Positions 5,565 to 5,783 of a DNA stretch of 5,783 bases are shown here, piece by piece. The stretch spans positions 1 through 5,783 of the forward strand of contig JAKAGC010000297.1 of assembly GCA_021817755.1 (NCBI GenBank). The letters run 5' to 3'. The position numbers were made by a program, and so were the translations under genes. Below the pieces are notes generated by a model. The model was not told the origin of the DNA. It made no database searches and worked only from the letters and a program-made list of their open reading frames with translations. How positions within the stretch are numbered: position 1 is the first letter of the stretch; every line of letters starts with the position of its first letter. This DNA comes from Acidobacteriota bacterium. Lineage in GTDB: Bacteria; Acidobacteriota; Aminicenantia; UBA2199.

Positions 5565-5593
5565 TTGACTTTTTGGGTTCAATCCTGTATATT
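5565..5593 (+). promoter_or_regulatory. Promoter of the right-edge membrane protein gene
   Basis: TTGACT (5565-5570), a 17-bp spacer and TATATT (5588-5593) are close to consensus. The predicted start near 5600 leaves a leader of about 50 bases with a hairpin and a strong ribosome site before the ATG at 5653. Confidence 0.65.
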
Positions 5594-5603
5594 AAAATCC
5601 TAC

Positions 5604-5622
5604 GGGAAAGCCTTTCCCTTTT
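5604..5622 (+). promoter_or_regulatory. Terminator-like hairpin in the 5' leader
   Basis: GGGAAA (5604-5609) pairs with TTTCCC (5613-5618) over a 3-base loop, followed by TTTT (5619-5622). It lies right at the 5' end of the predicted transcript. It could stabilise the mRNA or act as an early termination point. The stem is short and no alternative pairing is obvious. Confidence 0.35.
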
Positions 5623-5652
5623 CGATTTCTTAAACCAAAGGAGGCTAATTAT

Positions 5653-5783
5653 ATGGCTCAACCGCTTACTCAATTACCAATTCAACCGGAAAGCATTAAA
5701 AATAAAATAGTGATTTCTGCCGCAGTATCGGGAATCATCGCATCATTTCTTTTCTTTTTCGGTCCCAGTCAAATGTATCTATC
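5653..5783 (+). CDS. N-terminus of an unrecognised membrane protein (runs off window)
   Basis: Only 43 codons are visible. The start is well supported: AAAGGAGG (5637-5644) is a near-perfect Shine-Dalgarno eight bases before the ATG at 5653. Residues 1-17 are polar ('MAQPLTQLPIQPESIKN'), and about residues 19-37 form a hydrophobic membrane helix ending in 'FLFFFGPSQ'. The protein is probably an inner-membrane protein with a short cytoplasmic N-terminus, or possibly a signal-anchored one. The family cannot be identified from this fragment. It is transcribed away from the peptide gene, and their promoters are back to back with a possible common operator. It might therefore belong to the peptide's export or immunity machinery, but that is speculation. 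A competing frame starting at 5516 overlaps it, crosses the promoter and lacks a ribosome site. Confidence 0.8.
   Translation, partial: MAQPLTQLPIQPESIKNKIVISAAVSGIIASFLFFFGPSQMYL

Noticed and set aside
5516..5710. Plus-strand 64-codon open frame
   Set aside because: It runs through a near-consensus promoter, has no ribosome site, and overlaps the start at 5653 that has a near-perfect Shine-Dalgarno in another frame.

Overview
This is an AT-rich bacterial window with seven credible protein genes and one probable one. Two of the eight are cut by the window edges. I see no rRNA, tRNA, CRISPR array or transposase. The gene families present (a 'KKLSLNKET...GG' natural-product leader, a two-CW protein, an AAA-like ATPase fused to a PD-(D/E)XK nuclease, a UPF0547-type zinc ribbon) suggest an environmental anaerobe of the Acidobacteriota/Aminicenantes type, or less likely Bacteroidota. 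Several genes have strong Shine-Dalgarno sequences and ordinary TTGACA/TATAAT-like promoters, which argues against typical Bacteroidota. The taxonomic guess is weak.

Layout. Bases 1-300 hold the C-terminal end of an unrecognised protein (+). Bases 301-678 have no convincing gene, carry a short repeat and end in a promoter. Bases 679-2271 (+) encode a stand-alone AAA-like ATPase with a C-terminal PD-(D/E)XK nuclease domain. Bases 2272-2762 are a long gene-free stretch with weak hairpins and a good promoter at its end. That promoter drives a probable two-gene unit (+): a zinc-ribbon membrane protein (2763-3113) and a GNAT acetyltransferase (3138-3575). On the opposite strand, converging on it, lie an exported proline iminopeptidase-like hydrolase (3629-4651) and, upstream of it, a two-CW protein (4726-5025) with its own promoter. 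A strong 13-bp hairpin (5113-5155) separates these from a minus-strand peptide gene (5228-5422). At the right edge a membrane-protein gene (from 5653, +) runs out of the window.

The most interesting part is the right end. The 64-residue peptide has a leader of the class I lanthipeptide / 'GG' natural-product type, a double-glycine junction, and a Thr/Cys core with four regularly spaced Thr-x(3-4)-Cys pairs and no Ser. It has its own promoter and terminator. The promoter is back to back with that of the membrane protein, with inverted-repeat sequence between the two. No modification enzyme (LanB, LanC, LanM, radical SAM) or dedicated transporter is visible, so the chemistry and export are inferred. 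The rest appears to be a set of small independent transcription units rather than one pathway.
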